From positions 424,672 to 488,671 of the forward strand of contig NZ_VLKG01000002.1 in the NCBI RefSeq assembly GCF_007830255.1: 64,000 nt of DNA, in the 5' to 3' direction. The translations under genes and the position numbers were made by a program. Origin of the DNA: Azomonas agilis (GTDB lineage: Bacteria; Pseudomonadota; Gammaproteobacteria; Pseudomonadales; Pseudomonadaceae). Below the pieces are notes generated by a model. That model was not told the origin of the DNA and did no database searches. It worked only from the letters and a program-made list of their open reading frames with translations. Position 1 is the first letter of the stretch. Each line of letters begins with the position of its first letter. Positions 41,382 through 51,896 of the stretch are shown here, in pieces.

Positions 41382-42923
41382 ATGAGTATGCATCCAAAAC
41401 CAAGGGTTTTAATCATCCTAGACGGCTTTGGCCATAGGACGAACCCCGAACACAATGCCATCCATGCGGCCCATACGCCGACCTATGATGCACTCTTGCG
41501 CTCGGCTCCCCACGGCCTGATTGAGGCTTCCGGTATGGCCGTCGGATTACCTGAGGGGCAAATGGGTAACTCCGAAGTGGGTCATATGAACTTGGGCGCT
41601 GGACGGGTTCTATACCAAGACTTCACCCGTATTACTAAAGCCATTCAAGACGGAGATTTCTTCGATAACCCCAGCCTATGCACTGCGGTAGACAGGGCCG
41701 TGGCGGCTAACAAAGCTATACATATACTGGGGTTAGCTTCCGAAGGGGGCGTTCACAGCCATCAAGACCACTTAATCGCTATGCTGGAATTGGCGGTGCG
41801 TCGGGGCGCGCCGCGAGTTTACTTGCACCTCTTTTTAGATGGACGTGATACTCCGCCTAAAAGTGCTCAGGCTCCCCTTGAGGCCTTGGAAAAGGCCTGC
41901 ATTCGCTCGGGTGTTGGCCGCATTGCTACCCTTATCGGTCGTTATTACGCCTTGGATCGGGACAACCGCTGGGAGCGCATTCAAGCCGCCTACGAGTTGA
42001 TGACCGAGGGGAGTGCCGAATATCAGGCTGATACCGCACTGACCGCTCTAAATGCGGCTTATGAGCGAGGGGAGTCCGACGAGTTTGTAAAAGCCACGCG
42101 CATCGGTAAGGCCGCTCCTATTACCGAAGGCGATGTGGTTATTTTTATGAATTTTCGGGCGGATCGGGCACGGCAACTGACTAAAGCCTTTGTCGAGCCT
42201 AAGTTCCAAGGTTTTCAGCGGCGCTCTTGGCCAACCTTGGCTGATTTTGTCACTTTGACACAGTACGCGGCTGATCTGCCTACCTCCTGCGCTTTTCCTC
42301 CCTCTGAACTAAAGAACACCTTAGGGGAGTATCTGGCCCAGTCTGGCAAAACTCAGTTGCGGCTTGCAGAAACCGAGAAATATGCTCATGTGACCTTCTT
42401 CTTTTCTGGCGGGCGTGAAGAGCCTTTTGTCGGAGAGGAGCGCGTCCTGATTGCTTCTCCCTCGGTAGCCACCTACGACCTTCAACCTGAGATGAGTGCC
42501 GAAGTCATTACGGATCAACTCATCAAAGCCATTCAGCAACAGCGTTTTGACCTCATTATTGTCAATTACGCCAACGGCGACATGGTAGGACATACCGGAA
42601 ATCTCGAAGCCGCTATCAAAGCGGTAGAGTGCTTGGATCGGTGCTTAGGGCGTGTGCTGGACAGTCTGCAACAGCTCGGCGGCGAAGCTTTAATCACTGC
42701 CGATCACGGTAACGTAGAACAGATGTTGGATAACACCACGGGGCAAGCCCATACCGCCCATACCTGCGAGCAAGTGCCTTTCATCTATGTAGGCCCACGG
42801 GCTGTTGGCATTCGTAGCGGCGGTGTTTTGGCCGACGTTGCTCCCTCTGTATTGGCACTGTTAGGGCTACCTCAGCCGCCGGAAATGACGGGCACAAGCT
42901 TACTGGAATTGATCAGGTGCTAA
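41382..42923 (+). CDS. gpmI: Phosphoglycerate mutase, cofactor-independent
   Basis: A 513-residue Mn-dependent iPGM interconverting 3- and 2-phosphoglycerate. It begins [13 protein letters not shown], has the catalytic Ser in [20 protein letters not shown], then [44 protein letters not shown] and [10 protein letters not shown] with metal ligands. Full length, with AAGGAG before the ATG. It supplies the step between gapN and eno. Confidence 0.95.
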   Translation: MSMHPKPRVLIILDGFGHRTNPEHNAIHAAHTPTYDALLRSAPHGLIEASGMAVGLPEGQMGNSEVGHMNLGAGRVLYQDFTRITKAIQDGDFFDNPSLCTAVDRAVAANKAIHILGLASEGGVHSHQDHLIAMLELAVRRGAPRVYLHLFLDGRDTPPKSAQAPLEALEKACIRSGVGRIATLIGRYYALDRDNRWERIQAAYELMTEGSAEYQADTALTALNAAYERGESDEFVKATRIGKAAPITEGDVVIFMNFRADRARQLTKAFVEPKFQGFQRRSWPTLADFVTLTQYAADLPTSCAFPPSELKNTLGEYLAQSGKTQLRLAETEKYAHVTFFFSGGREEPFVGEERVLIASPSVATYDLQPEMSAEVITDQLIKAIQQQRFDLIIVNYANGDMVGHTGNLEAAIKAVECLDRCLGRVLDSLQQLGGEALITADHGNVEQMLDNTTGQAHTAHTCEQVPFIYVGPRAVGIRSGGVLADVAPSVLALLGLPQPPEMTGTSLLELIRC

Positions 42924-42987
42924 GGCTTTGCCTCACTGAAAGAGGATGGTATTGAACGGGCTAATCCAAAAATCAACTGCTTTTTTG

Positions 42988-43064
42988 TTGTTTTTATATG
43001 AAAAAATAGGTTGATAACTCAATTTTACGGGATTAGATTACTCAAAATCTTGTTATAAGAACAA
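42988..43064 (+). promoter_or_regulatory. Paired HexR-type operators bracketing the zwf promoter
   Basis: TTGT-N7-ACAA at 43050-43064 ends 6 bp before the zwf ATG. A weaker TTGT-N7-TGAA lies at 42988-43002, 62 bp upstream. A good promoter, TTGATA (43011-43016), 17-bp spacer, TAGATT (43034-43039), sits exactly between. Transcription would start near 43046, leaving a leader of about 25 nt that contains the proximal box. Confidence 0.72.
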
Positions 43065-43070
43065 TATATT

Positions 43071-44543
43071 ATGAATTTACGACCTCTGACTCCCTGTGCC
43101 TTTGCGCTCTTTGGTGCCTTGGGCGATTTGGCTTTGCGTAAACTATTTCCGGCTCTGTACCAACTGGATCGCGCCGGTCTTTTGCATAATGAAACTCGAA
43201 TTCTAGCGCTGTCTCGGGAACAGCGTGAAGAAGTGCATCCCTTGGCTTTGATTGATGAGCATGTTCGCCGCCATACGCCCGCTAATGAGTTGGATCAAAG
43301 CGTGTTGCAGCGTTTTTTGAATCGTATCGAATACCTCAGCCTCAATTTCTTAAATACGGAAGACTACAAAACCATTTTGGCCGAGCACATTGAGGGTCAG
43401 GATCAACTGATAGCCTATTTTGCAACCCCAGCGGCCCTGTATGAGTCCATCTGTACCGGATTGGCGCAGGCTGGGTTAGCGGATCAGACGCGAGTAGTGT
43501 TGGAAAAGCCCATTGGACATGATTTAGCCTCCTCACGAGTGGTCAACGATGCGGTAGCGCGCTACTTCCCAGAAAATCGCATCTATCGGATTGACCACTA
43601 TCTGGGTAAAGAAACCGTTCAAAACCTGATTGCCTTGCGCTTTGCCAACAGCCTGTTTGAAACCCAATGGAACCATAACCATATTTCCCATGTGGAAATC
43701 ACGGTAGCTGAAACCGTGGGCATTGAAGGGCGCTGGGGATATTTTGACCAAGCCGGTCAACTGCGAGATATGCTGCAAAACCACCTGCTTCAGTTGCTGT
43801 GCTTGATCGCAATGGATCCACCCAGTGACTTGACTGCCGATAGTATTCGGGACGAAAAGGTGAAGGTGCTGAAGGCTCTAGCTCCTATAACTCCAGACCT
43901 CTTGCCCCGTCAAGTAGTGCGTGGCCAATACACTGCGGGTTTTGCTGAAGGTCGTTCTGTTCCTGGCTATCTCGAAGAAGATAACGCTAACCGGCACAGT
44001 AATACCGAAACGTTCGTGGCGCTGCGTACCGAAATCCGCAACTGGCGTTGGGCGGGGGTGCCTTTTTACCTGCGTACTGGCAAGCGCATGGCGCAAAAGT
44101 TATCGCAAATCGTTATTTATTTTAAAGAACCTCCGTTCCACATTTTTGCCCCAGAACAGCGGGCTTTGATTAGCAATCGCTTGATTATCCGTTTGCAGCC
44201 CCATGAAGCCATTTCCCTGCAAGTGATGACTAAAGAGCAGGGCTTGGATAAAGGAATGCAGTTGCGTAGCGATCCTTTGCAGTTGAATTTCTCGGAAACC
44301 TATAAAGCGGCGCGTACACCGGATGCCTATGAACGCTTGTTGCTAGAGGTTATGCAGGGCAATCAGAACCTGTTTGTGCGCAAAGATGAGATTGAACACG
44401 CTTGGATGTGGTGCGATCAGTTAATAGCTGGCTGGAAACAACAGGGTGACAGTCCAAGACCCTATCCTGCCGGTTCTTGGGGCCCAGTAGCCTCCATTGC
44501 CCTTATCACTCGCGACGGGAAGAATTGGTATGGTGATCTCTGA
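43071..44543 (+). CDS. zwf: Glucose-6-phosphate dehydrogenase
   Basis: A 490-residue enzyme oxidising glucose 6-phosphate to 6-phosphogluconolactone. It begins with [20 protein letters not shown] (a GxxGDLA variant of the nucleotide motif), then [15 protein letters not shown] and the active-site [20 protein letters not shown]. Full length. The region upstream of the ATG lacks a purine-rich ribosome binding site and is occupied by the proximal HexR-type box. pgl overlaps its 3' end. Confidence 0.94.
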   Translation: MNLRPLTPCAFALFGALGDLALRKLFPALYQLDRAGLLHNETRILALSREQREEVHPLALIDEHVRRHTPANELDQSVLQRFLNRIEYLSLNFLNTEDYKTILAEHIEGQDQLIAYFATPAALYESICTGLAQAGLADQTRVVLEKPIGHDLASSRVVNDAVARYFPENRIYRIDHYLGKETVQNLIALRFANSLFETQWNHNHISHVEITVAETVGIEGRWGYFDQAGQLRDMLQNHLLQLLCLIAMDPPSDLTADSIRDEKVKVLKALAPITPDLLPRQVVRGQYTAGFAEGRSVPGYLEEDNANRHSNTETFVALRTEIRNWRWAGVPFYLRTGKRMAQKLSQIVIYFKEPPFHIFAPEQRALISNRLIIRLQPHEAISLQVMTKEQGLDKGMQLRSDPLQLNFSETYKAARTPDAYERLLLEVMQGNQNLFVRKDEIEHAWMWCDQLIAGWKQQGDSPRPYPAGSWGPVASIALITRDGKNWYGDL

Positions 44544-45243
44544 TATTCCATTTCCTGCCGGGGTGCGTACCCATACGGCTCAGGATGCTACTCAACAGGC
44601 TCAAGCCTTAGCAGCGGCTGTGGCTAAAGCCTTAGGCCAAGCCTTGGAGCATCAAGATAACGCTAGCTTATTGGTATCAGGCGGGCGCAGCCCCATCGCT
44701 TTTTTTGAAGCGCTGTCTGAATACCCTTTGGCTTGGACGCGCATTCAGGTGGGATTGGTGGATGAGCGTTGGGTGGCTCCCGATCAGCCTGGCAGCAACG
44801 AGGCTTTAGTACGCACCCATTTGTTGCGTCATCAAGCGACCCTAGCTCAGTTTGTGGGCTTGTATACACCCGCATCGCATCTGGAACAGGCTGCTGACCA
44901 AGCAAGCCAAAACCTGTTAGCCCTAAAACGTCCAGTTGATGTGGTGGTGTTGGGGATGGGGGAGGATGGGCATACGGCTTCGCTGTTTCCGGGTAATTCA
45001 GCTTTAGCTCAAGCCTTGGCTCCTGATGGCTCTGCTCTGTGTCTGCCGATGCAGGCTCCTGTAGCGCCTCATCCACGTTTGACGCTCACTTATCCTGTTT
45101 TGAGTGCAGCCCAGCACTTATTTTTGGCCGTTCAGGGGATGGCTAAGTTAGAAACCCTGAACCAAGCATTACAGCTTGAGCCTTGTCAAATGCCGATTCG
45201 GGCCTTTTTGGATCAGCCCTTGGAGCTTTATTGGTGCCCTTAG
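44530..45243 (+). CDS. pgl: 6-phosphogluconolactonase
   Basis: A 237-residue hydrolase converting 6-phosphogluconolactone to 6-phosphogluconate. It shows [44 protein letters not shown] and [20 protein letters not shown], typical of DevB/SOL-type lactonases. Its ATG at 44530 overlaps the zwf end by 14 bp, so the two are coupled. Confidence 0.93.
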   Translation: MVISDIPFPAGVRTHTAQDATQQAQALAAAVAKALGQALEHQDNASLLVSGGRSPIAFFEALSEYPLAWTRIQVGLVDERWVAPDQPGSNEALVRTHLLRHQATLAQFVGLYTPASHLEQAADQASQNLLALKRPVDVVVLGMGEDGHTASLFPGNSALAQALAPDGSALCLPMQAPVAPHPRLTLTYPVLSAAQHLFLAVQGMAKLETLNQALQLEPCQMPIRAFLDQPLELYWCP

Positions 45244-45307
45244 GGTGGGTGTCCCCGAAAAAAACCTTGTTGTGCCACATAACACAAATAAAAAGAGGTC
45301 GTACTTT

Positions 45308-46969
45308 ATGAGCTATTGTCTGCCCGTATCAGATCCCACCGACTTAATCAGTTGGAAGGCACTCAAAGCCCATCGCGGAGCTTTGCAGGGTTTTTCCATG
45401 TCGGAGGTCTTTGCAAAGGATCCGAACCGCTTTGAGCAATTCTCCCATTCAGCCTGCGGTTTGTTTTTGGATTACTCCAAAAACCTAATCACAGAGGAAA
45501 CTCAAAGTTTGCTGGTAGCGCTCGCTCAAGAGGCTGGTGTACCTCAGGCGATTAAGGCCATGTTTGCAGGCCAAGCCATCAATACCTCAGAGCAGCGCCC
45601 CGCTTTGCATATTGCATTGCGCCAGCCACCTCATGAAGCTCCCGTTGTGCAGGGCGAAGCTTTAGGGCCAAAAGTACAGGCAGCCTTAGCGCAAATGGAG
45701 CGCATTGTCCAACAGCTACAGCAGCGGGATTGGCGCGGTTATAAGGGTGATCCCATTACTGATGTGGTCAATATTGGCATTGGCGGTTCCTTTTTAGGCC
45801 CGCAGGTGGTTACAGAAGCTTTGCAGCCCTATGCGCACACTTCTGGGATTCGTTGTCACTATTTGGCTAACATCGACAGCAGCGAGTTTCATCAAATAAC
45901 CCGCTGTCTCAAGGCTGAAAGCACCTTATTTATTGTATCGAGCAAAACCTTTACCACGCTGGAAACCCTAAAAAACGCGCAGGCGGCTCGCCAGTGGTTT
46001 TTAGATCAGGGTGGCTCTGAGGCTTGTATACACCGACACTTTATTGCCGTTACCAGTAATATTCCGGCGGCGGTGGCCTTTGGTATTCCTGAGCATCAGG
46101 TTTTGCCCATGTGGGATTGGGTAGGCGGGCGCTATTCTTTGTGGTCGGCTATTGGTTTGCCTATTGCCATTGCTTTGGGGATGGATCAGTTCAAAGCCCT
46201 GTTGCACGGTGCCCACGCGATGGATCAACATTTTCGCGAGGCTCCTTTGGAAGCTAATTTGCCGGTCTTGATGGGGCTTCTAGGGGTTTGGTACCACAAT
46301 TTTTGGGATGCTCAAAGCTACGCCTTTCTGCCTTACGACCATTGTTTGCGTGACTTTGTTAAGCACTTGCAGCAGATGGACATGGAGTCCAACGGTAAGA
46401 CGGTGCGTCAAGATGGTAAGGCTGTCTCCTATTCAACCGGGCCCATAGTCTGGGGCGGCGTAGGGACTAATGGTCAGCACGCGTACCATCAGCTTTTACA
46501 TCAGGGTACCGCTTTGATTCCGGTGGATTTTGTCGTGCCTGTCCAAAGCCATAATCCGGTTACAGATCATCAAGCTTGGTTGTATGCCAACTGCTTGTCC
46601 CAAAGTCAGGCTTTGATGTGCGGTAAAAGCCGAGCCGAAGCTGAAGCCGAGCTGCGTGCTAAAGGCTTGGATGAGGCCGAAGTGCAGCGCTTAGCCCCCC
46701 ATAAAGTGATTCCGGGGAATCGCCCCAGCAATACCTTGGTGATGGAGCGTCTTGATCCTGAACGCTTAGGGGCGCTGATTGCGCTGTATGAGCATAAGGT
46801 GTTTGTGCAGGGAGTGATTTGGGGGATTAACTCCTTCGATCAGTGGGGCGTGGAGTTGGGTAAAGAATTGGGTAAGGACATCTATAACCAGTTGACTGCC
46901 AGCACGCGCCCACAGGCTCGTGAAGCTTCTACCCAAGGACTTGTCGATTATTTCCGCCAGTATGCTTGA
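45308..46969 (+). CDS. pgi: Glucose-6-phosphate isomerase
   Basis: A 553-residue isomerase. It shows the sugar-phosphate motif [41 protein letters not shown], the Pgi signature [18 protein letters not shown], and [19 protein letters not shown] with the active-site His. In this locus it should feed fructose 6-phosphate back to glucose 6-phosphate for the ED route. I used the ATG at 45308. Confidence 0.95.
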   Translation: MSYCLPVSDPTDLISWKALKAHRGALQGFSMSEVFAKDPNRFEQFSHSACGLFLDYSKNLITEETQSLLVALAQEAGVPQAIKAMFAGQAINTSEQRPALHIALRQPPHEAPVVQGEALGPKVQAALAQMERIVQQLQQRDWRGYKGDPITDVVNIGIGGSFLGPQVVTEALQPYAHTSGIRCHYLANIDSSEFHQITRCLKAESTLFIVSSKTFTTLETLKNAQAARQWFLDQGGSEACIHRHFIAVTSNIPAAVAFGIPEHQVLPMWDWVGGRYSLWSAIGLPIAIALGMDQFKALLHGAHAMDQHFREAPLEANLPVLMGLLGVWYHNFWDAQSYAFLPYDHCLRDFVKHLQQMDMESNGKTVRQDGKAVSYSTGPIVWGGVGTNGQHAYHQLLHQGTALIPVDFVVPVQSHNPVTDHQAWLYANCLSQSQALMCGKSRAEAEAELRAKGLDEAEVQRLAPHKVIPGNRPSNTLVMERLDPERLGALIALYEHKVFVQGVIWGINSFDQWGVELGKELGKDIYNQLTASTRPQAREASTQGLVDYFRQYA

Positions 46970-47079
46970 GCGGATAAGTATCGTCCTAAGGCTACTTTTA
47001 GGCATCGGTGACTCTCAAGCCTGAGGTTCCGGTGTTGTTTTCGCCTACTTGAATAATAAATCCAACAGGAGTGTGGCTT

Positions 47080-48375
47080 GTGATAAAAATTGATCTGGGT
47101 TTGCATGACTCGCTACCCGAAACTCTAGGCCAATCCCAACGCAGTACTTCCATTAAAACAGCCTTTTTTTTGGTCACTATGCTGTTTTTTATGTGGGGCT
47201 TTTCCCACGGATTGCTGGATGTCTTAAACCACCATTTTCAGCAAACCCTAAATATTTCACGGGCAGAATCAGGGTTGATCCAAACGGCTTACTTTGGAGC
47301 CTACTTTGTAGTGGCTTTGCCCATCGGTATGGTCATGGAGCGTTTTGGCCATAAGACCGGTATTTTAATTGGGCTGTTGTTGTTTTCTTTGGGTGCTTTG
47401 CTGTTTGTGCCTGCCTCTTGGATAGGGAGTTTTGCTCCCTTTTTAATTGCGCTCTTTGTATTGGCTTGCGGGCTGGCTTGTTTGGAGGTGGCAGCTAATC
47501 TGTATGCGGCAGCCTTAGGTTCAAGCCAAACTTCTATTCAGCGGCTAAATTTTGCTCAGTCGTTCAACGGGTTGGGGGTTTTTCTCGGCCCAATGATCGG
47601 CGCTTCTGTGCTGTATGCTCCGCCTTTGCATTTGGGAGGTGAGGTAATTGCACCGACTTCCTTGATTTATGTGGCATTGGCTTTTTTAGTCTTGGTGCTG
47701 TTGGTTATTTTTGCGCGTACCAAATTGCCGGATTTGAGCCAAAAACACGCAACTCCAGCAGTTGAAACAGCAAGTGCTCCTTCTAAGCCTGAAAGCCTGT
47801 GGCGTAAAACAAATTTTACCTTTGCCTTGGTAGCCCAATTTTGCAACATCGGGGCTTATGTGGGGGTAGGAGCGTTTTTCATCAACTTCACCTTAGATCA
47901 CTGGGCGGGTATCACGCCGCAATACAGCGCTTACTTGCTCTCGTTAAGTATGCTGGGATACATGGTTGGGCGCTTTTCGGGTACTTGGCTGATGCAGTAC
48001 ATCAGTCCTCGTAGCCTGTTGGTGATCAACAGCCTAGCCTGCACGGGCCTGTGTTTAATCGCCATGCTAGGCCTTGGAAAAGTTTCCGTGCTGGCGGTGA
48101 TGGGCATGTACTTTTTCATGTCCATTATGTACCCCACCATTTTTGGCATGGGTGTACATGGCTTAGGACAGCAAACCAATAAAGGTGGCTCCATTTTGGT
48201 GATGACCCTAGTGGGAGCTGCCATTTTGCCGCTGGTGATGGGCTGGTTAGCGGATACTTTGGGTACGGCTCAGTCCTTTGTGATGCCCTTGGTGTGCTAC
48301 ATCATCGTTGCGCTGTATGGGTTCTCGCAGCAGCCCATCAAATCCTTTGTTTCTGCTGGCCTATCCGCTAAGTAA
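47080..48375 (+). CDS. FucP-type MFS sugar transporter (second copy)
   Basis: A 431-residue, 12-helix transporter of the same subgroup as the one at 26321: MLFFMWGFSHGLLDVLNHHF, FGAYFVVALPIGMVMERFG, EVAANLYAAALG and LNFAQSFNGLGVFLGPMIGA. It is immediately upstream of a fructokinase-like gene, so fructose is a reasonable guess for its substrate. I used GTG at 47080 with AGGAG 8 nt upstream; a GTG three codons earlier is too close to that site. Confidence 0.85.
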   Translation: MIKIDLGLHDSLPETLGQSQRSTSIKTAFFLVTMLFFMWGFSHGLLDVLNHHFQQTLNISRAESGLIQTAYFGAYFVVALPIGMVMERFGHKTGILIGLLLFSLGALLFVPASWIGSFAPFLIALFVLACGLACLEVAANLYAAALGSSQTSIQRLNFAQSFNGLGVFLGPMIGASVLYAPPLHLGGEVIAPTSLIYVALAFLVLVLLVIFARTKLPDLSQKHATPAVETASAPSKPESLWRKTNFTFALVAQFCNIGAYVGVGAFFINFTLDHWAGITPQYSAYLLSLSMLGYMVGRFSGTWLMQYISPRSLLVINSLACTGLCLIAMLGLGKVSVLAVMGMYFFMSIMYPTIFGMGVHGLGQQTNKGGSILVMTLVGAAILPLVMGWLADTLGTAQSFVMPLVCYIIVALYGFSQQPIKSFVSAGLSAK

Positions 48376-48422
48376 ATCAGCCCCGCGCCCCTGAGAAGGG
48401 GTGTGTCCATGAGAGGTGTGCC

Positions 48423-49382
48423 ATGTTTTTAGTCTGTGGAGAGGCTCTGTTTGATCTGTTCGTCGATCACAGTCAGAGCAAATTACCGCGAGAAATTCAG
48501 TTTAAGGCCGTGGCGGGAGGCTCTCCCTTTAACGTAGCCGTGGGGTTAAGTCGGCTCGGAACCCCTTCAGCTTTGATGACGGGGGTTTCAACCTGCTTTT
48601 TGGGGCAGCAACTGCGTCAAGTTCTGGAAGCGGAGGGGGTATCAACGAATTATTTGGTTTCCTTGGATACGGCTACCACTACTTTAAGTGTGGTGGCGGT
48701 TAATGAGCAGGGTATTCCAAGCTATTGTTTTTATGGGCATACGGGCGCTGATCGTCACGTTCGTCCAGAAGCGTTACCAGCTTTGGGCTCAGAGATTCGA
48801 GGTATTCATCTGGGTTCTTATTCGCTGGTGGTCTCTCCTACCTCAGATAGCCTGTACCAACTGGTTTCTAATGCCGGTCAAGAACTACTGATTACCCTAG
48901 ACCCTAATGTGCGCTTGAATGTTGAGCCCAGCCTTGAGGTATGGCGGCAAAAGATTGATGCCTTTGCCCAGAAAGCACACATCATCAAGGTCAGTGAGGA
49001 GGATTTAGCGCTGCTTTATCCCGGAGCCAACCTTGAGGCTATCGCCCAAGGGCTACTCAATGAGCGGTGCCGCTTGGTGTTTTTGACCCAAGGTGAGCGG
49101 GGGGTGACTCTCTTTACCCGACATCATGGACAGTGGTCACGCCCAGCTCGTCCTATCACCCCAGTAGATACTGTGGGCGCTGGAGATACCTTTCAAGCAG
49201 CCTTAATTACCTATCTGTTGGAGCAAGGCTTTGATCATCCGGCGGCTTTGGATGCATTGACCCCCGCCCACCTAGAGGCTCTATTGAGGTTTGCTTTAGA
49301 AGCTTCGGCACTGACCTGTTTACGTTCCGGCCCGGATTTGCCGCGCCGCCATGAATTACAGCAGGTCGCCCATGCCCATTAA
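48423..49382 (+). CDS. PfkB-family sugar kinase, probable fructokinase
   Basis: A 319-residue ribokinase-fold enzyme. It shows the N-terminal pair GEALFDLF and AVAGGSPFNVAVGLSRLGTP, and the C-terminal catalytic motif TPVDTVGAGDTFQAALITYL with the base Asp. The sequence fits the fructokinase/ScrK subgroup. It would make fructose 6-phosphate for Pgi. It lies 47 bp after the MFS gene. Confidence 0.87.
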   Translation: MFLVCGEALFDLFVDHSQSKLPREIQFKAVAGGSPFNVAVGLSRLGTPSALMTGVSTCFLGQQLRQVLEAEGVSTNYLVSLDTATTTLSVVAVNEQGIPSYCFYGHTGADRHVRPEALPALGSEIRGIHLGSYSLVVSPTSDSLYQLVSNAGQELLITLDPNVRLNVEPSLEVWRQKIDAFAQKAHIIKVSEEDLALLYPGANLEAIAQGLLNERCRLVFLTQGERGVTLFTRHHGQWSRPARPITPVDTVGAGDTFQAALITYLLEQGFDHPAALDALTPAHLEALLRFALEASALTCLRSGPDLPRRHELQQVAHAH

Positions 49383-49398
49383 TTTAAGAAGGTCTCTG

Positions 49399-50622
49399 AT
49401 GAAAAAGATTTCAGGTCTGATCGGAGTCACTGCCCTCACCAGCATGACCCCAGCGCTGGCTTGGGAATATGTACTGATTGATGACCAAAAGCCCGCGCAA
49501 AACTGGAGCATTGATAGTCAGCAGTTGGGTATCCAAACCGAAACGCCGTTTTCGATCCAGTTGCGTACCCTGCACGGAGGTCGCCAAGAAGGGGTGAGCC
49601 TGCTTGAAATTGATAATGGGACGATGAAGATTACCCTCATTCCTACCCGAGGCATGAACGTCCTTCAGGCAGAGGCCGATGGCGTGCGCTTGGGTTGGGA
49701 TTCTCCGGTGGAGGAAGTCGTTAATCCGGCCTTTATCGAACTCAACAGCCGTGCCGGTTTAGGTTGGTTAGAAGGCTTTAATGAATTGGTGACTCGTTGT
49801 GGTTACGAGTGGGTAGGGCATCCTGGAGTGGATCAAGGAGAGCTATTGACCCTACACGGACGGGCATCCAATATCCCAGCCTCACAGGTGATACTCAGCA
49901 TTGATCCTAAGCCGCCTTATACCATTCGTGTTAAGGCTGAGCTGCGCGAACAAGCGTTTAAGAAGGTGGATTTCGCTGTCACGACGGAGATTTCCACCGA
50001 GCCTGGTTCTAGGCGATTTACCCTGAACGATACTCTGACGAATCAGGGCGATTATCCCAAAGAATACCAAGTGCTCTACCACAACAATTTCGGGCCGCCT
50101 TTGTTAGAGCAGGGGGCTCGCTTTGTGGCCCCTATTCGGCAAGTTTCCCCCTTTAACACCCGAGCGGTGCCTGAGCTGGAGCATTGGGATCAGTACCAAG
50201 GCCCAACACCGGGGTACGATGAAACCGTTTATAACCTAATTCCCTACGGTGACTCAGAGGGGAATACCTTAGCCATTTTGCATAACCAAGCGGGGACGCA
50301 GGGCGTGCAGTTGGACTACAACCTGAACCAGCTACCCGTATTCAGTTTGTGGAAAAATACCGATAGCCTGAAGCAGGGCTATGTGACTGGTTTAGAGCCG
50401 GGGACTAGCTTTTCCTACAATCGTCGCTGGCAACGCGATTTTAAAGGTTTGAACCTAGTACCTCAGATTGGCCCCGGAGAGCAGCGCCATTTTCAACTGA
50501 GTTTTAGCCTATTGAAGGATGCGGCTGCCGTATCGCAGGCGGTGCAGAAGGTTGAAAGCCTACAGGCTGGACGTGATACCGAGTTACGTCCTCAGCCGCT
50601 GATTCAACCTCAGATGCCTTAA
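49399..50622 (+). CDS. Exported aldose 1-epimerase-like protein (DUF4432)
   Basis: A 407-residue protein with a signal peptide (MKKISGLIGVTALTSMTPALAW). The mature part resembles the DUF4432 branch of the galactose-mutarotase fold: ITLIPTRGMNVLQAEADGVR, GWLEGFNELVTRCGYEW, LLTLHGRASNIPA, YHNNFGPPLLEQGAR and TGLEPGTSFSYNR. It may equilibrate sugar anomers in the periplasm for the transporters. It begins 16 bp after the kinase gene and is the last gene before the integrated element. Confidence 0.85.
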   Translation: MKKISGLIGVTALTSMTPALAWEYVLIDDQKPAQNWSIDSQQLGIQTETPFSIQLRTLHGGRQEGVSLLEIDNGTMKITLIPTRGMNVLQAEADGVRLGWDSPVEEVVNPAFIELNSRAGLGWLEGFNELVTRCGYEWVGHPGVDQGELLTLHGRASNIPASQVILSIDPKPPYTIRVKAELREQAFKKVDFAVTTEISTEPGSRRFTLNDTLTNQGDYPKEYQVLYHNNFGPPLLEQGARFVAPIRQVSPFNTRAVPELEHWDQYQGPTPGYDETVYNLIPYGDSEGNTLAILHNQAGTQGVQLDYNLNQLPVFSLWKNTDSLKQGYVTGLEPGTSFSYNRRWQRDFKGLNLVPQIGPGEQRHFQLSFSLLKDAAAVSQAVQKVESLQAGRDTELRPQPLIQPQMP

Positions 50623-50791
50623 TAGAAGTATCACAAGCGATTGAGGGCGGAAGGGCTGACTCAGAGGGAAATAACTGAGGTAGTCTGGCCGCGCTCAGTC
50701 GGTGGTAAGTTTTGATAGGGCGTTGACCTGTTGCTTAACTAGGGCACTTTTGCGCTTGGTACTCCATGTTTGATCTCGTCTTCCATCGACT

Positions 50792-51058
50792 ATGCTGTTG
50801 CGTCGTTTAAATATGGGAAACCTCACCGTGCATGGTTTCCGATCCAGCTTCAGGGATTGGGCTGCTGAATGCACTCATTACCCGCGAGAGGTGTGTGAGA
50901 TGGCTTTGGCACACCGCGTGGCAGTGGGCACAGAGGCCGCTTATTGGCGTGGAGATGTCTTTGAAAAACGCCGAGCATTGATGATGGATTGGGCCTCTTA
51001 TGTCACCTCAACGCCTTCAGCAAATAACGTGCTACCGATGAAAAGAGAGCGTGGTTAA
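50792..51058 (+). pseudogene. C-terminal fragment of a P4-type tyrosine integrase
   Basis: An 88-codon frame that carries only the end of a tyrosine recombinase: VHGFRSSFRDWAAECTHYPR with the catalytic Arg, CEMALAH with the second box, and VGTEAAYWRGD with the expected catalytic Tyr. The rest of the gene (about 300 residues) is absent and an in-frame stop lies just upstream. It marks a damaged junction of the element that occupies 50.8-60.4 kb. The 50623-50791 gap before it shows no gene or tRNA. Confidence 0.8.
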
Positions 51059-51061
51059 TCG

Positions 51062-51075
51062 TTTTTGGAAACCTC
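51062..51075 (+). repeat. 14-bp repeat, copy 1 (before the first AlpA-like gene)
   Basis: TTTTTGGAAACCTC occurs here and again exactly at 55112-55125. Both copies lie 60-71 bp upstream of AlpA/excisionase-like genes and run into a G/C-rich patch and a T-run, so they may be part of duplicated terminator or regulator-binding sequence. Confidence 0.6.
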
Positions 51076-51145
51076 CTTGCAGAGCCCCTTTTTTTTTGCC
51101 ATATATTCCATAGCCGTCCACTGAAGTCCATTAAAGGATGGCTGT

Positions 51146-51421
51146 ATGTCTTCCCCCGTTTCGCAAGTCTCTAGTATTACGGCTGGTACTCGTGCTGGTG
51201 CTGGTTCAGCCCAGCGCGTGGCTCAAAGCAATCCGAATCAACGCCGTATTTACCGATTACCCCAAGTCATGGAGGCGACAGGGTTTAAGAGGGCATGGAT
51301 TTACGCCTTGATGGAGCGTGACGAGTTTCCCAAGTCCGCCAAGATTGGAGCACGGGCTGTAGGTTGGGATGCTGATCTTATTGACCAGTGGGTAGCCGAT
51401 CGTTTGGATGGGGTTATTTAA
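51146..51421 (+). CDS. AlpA-like regulator
   Basis: A 91-residue protein. After an Ala/Ser-rich start, the MerR-type winged helix-turn-helix reads RRIYRLPQVMEATGFKRAWI, then MERDEFPKSAKIGARAVGW, followed by DADLIDQWVADRLDG. This is the AlpA family, which activates excision genes in P4-like elements. An ATG at 51146 is used. Confidence 0.85.
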   Translation: MSSPVSQVSSITAGTRAGAGSAQRVAQSNPNQRRIYRLPQVMEATGFKRAWIYALMERDEFPKSAKIGARAVGWDADLIDQWVADRLDGVI

Positions 51422-51515
51422 GAAAGGTTGAGGTGGAAAAGGCTGCTGTTAGGGCAGCCTTATGTATTTGAGCGGGTATGCTGTTTAACGAGGCACCTAA
51501 TTACCCCCAGCTTTC

Positions 51516-51544
51516 TTGCAAAAAGCTAAGCTAGTTGCTTACAC
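51516..51544 (+). promoter_or_regulatory. Promoter of the toxin-antitoxin pair
   Basis: TTGCAA (51516-51521), 17-bp spacer, TTACAC (51539-51544). The predicted transcript would start at about 51551, next to the toxin ATG at 51552, so the message may be leaderless. TGCAAAAAG and CTTTTGGCA form an imperfect inverted repeat around the -10, a possible autoregulatory operator. Confidence 0.5.
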
Positions 51545-51551
51545 TTTTGGC

Positions 51552-51896
51552 ATGAAAGCCCTCTTTTTTGAAACCACTAGTTTTACTGCTACGGTAGGTG
51601 ACTACCTAACAGATGACAAATATCGGCAGCTCCAAAAAATGCTGCTTAAAAATCCAGAGGCCGGAGACCTCATGCCCCGTACTGGCGGATTCCGCAAGCT
51701 AAGGTGGGCTGATGGACGTAGGGGTAAAGGAAAACGTGGCGGCCTGCGCGTGATCTACTACTGGTTACTGGGCGATGGTCAGTTCTGGATGTTTGCCATC
51801 TACGACAAAAACGAACTGGAGAACCTTACCTCAGAGCAAGAAAAACAGCTCAAGCAGGCCATTACCGCAGAGCTGAACAAGCGAGGTGTCTTATGA
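51552..51896 (+). CDS. RelE/HigB-family toxin
   Basis: A 114-residue probable mRNA interferase of the RelE/ParE superfamily. It shows TTSFTATVGDYLTDDKYRQL, the core GDLMPRTGGFRKLRWADGRR, GKGKRGGLRVIYYW and FWMFAIYDKNELENLT. The basic Arg/Lys-rich central strand is typical of HigB-2-type toxins. The ATG at 51552 gives the family N-terminus. Its end overlaps the antitoxin ATG by 4 bp. Confidence 0.85.
   Translation: MKALFFETTSFTATVGDYLTDDKYRQLQKMLLKNPEAGDLMPRTGGFRKLRWADGRRGKGKRGGLRVIYYWLLGDGQFWMFAIYDKNELENLTSEQEKQLKQAITAELNKRGVL

Noticed and set aside
44663..45076. 137-codon minus-strand frame opposite pgl
   Set aside because: It is antisense to a clear gene, proline-rich from frame effects and without a ribosome binding site.
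45250..45307. HexR-type operator before pgi
   Set aside because: Only a loose TTGT and ACAA with about 10 bp between them and no partner box 62 bp away were found.
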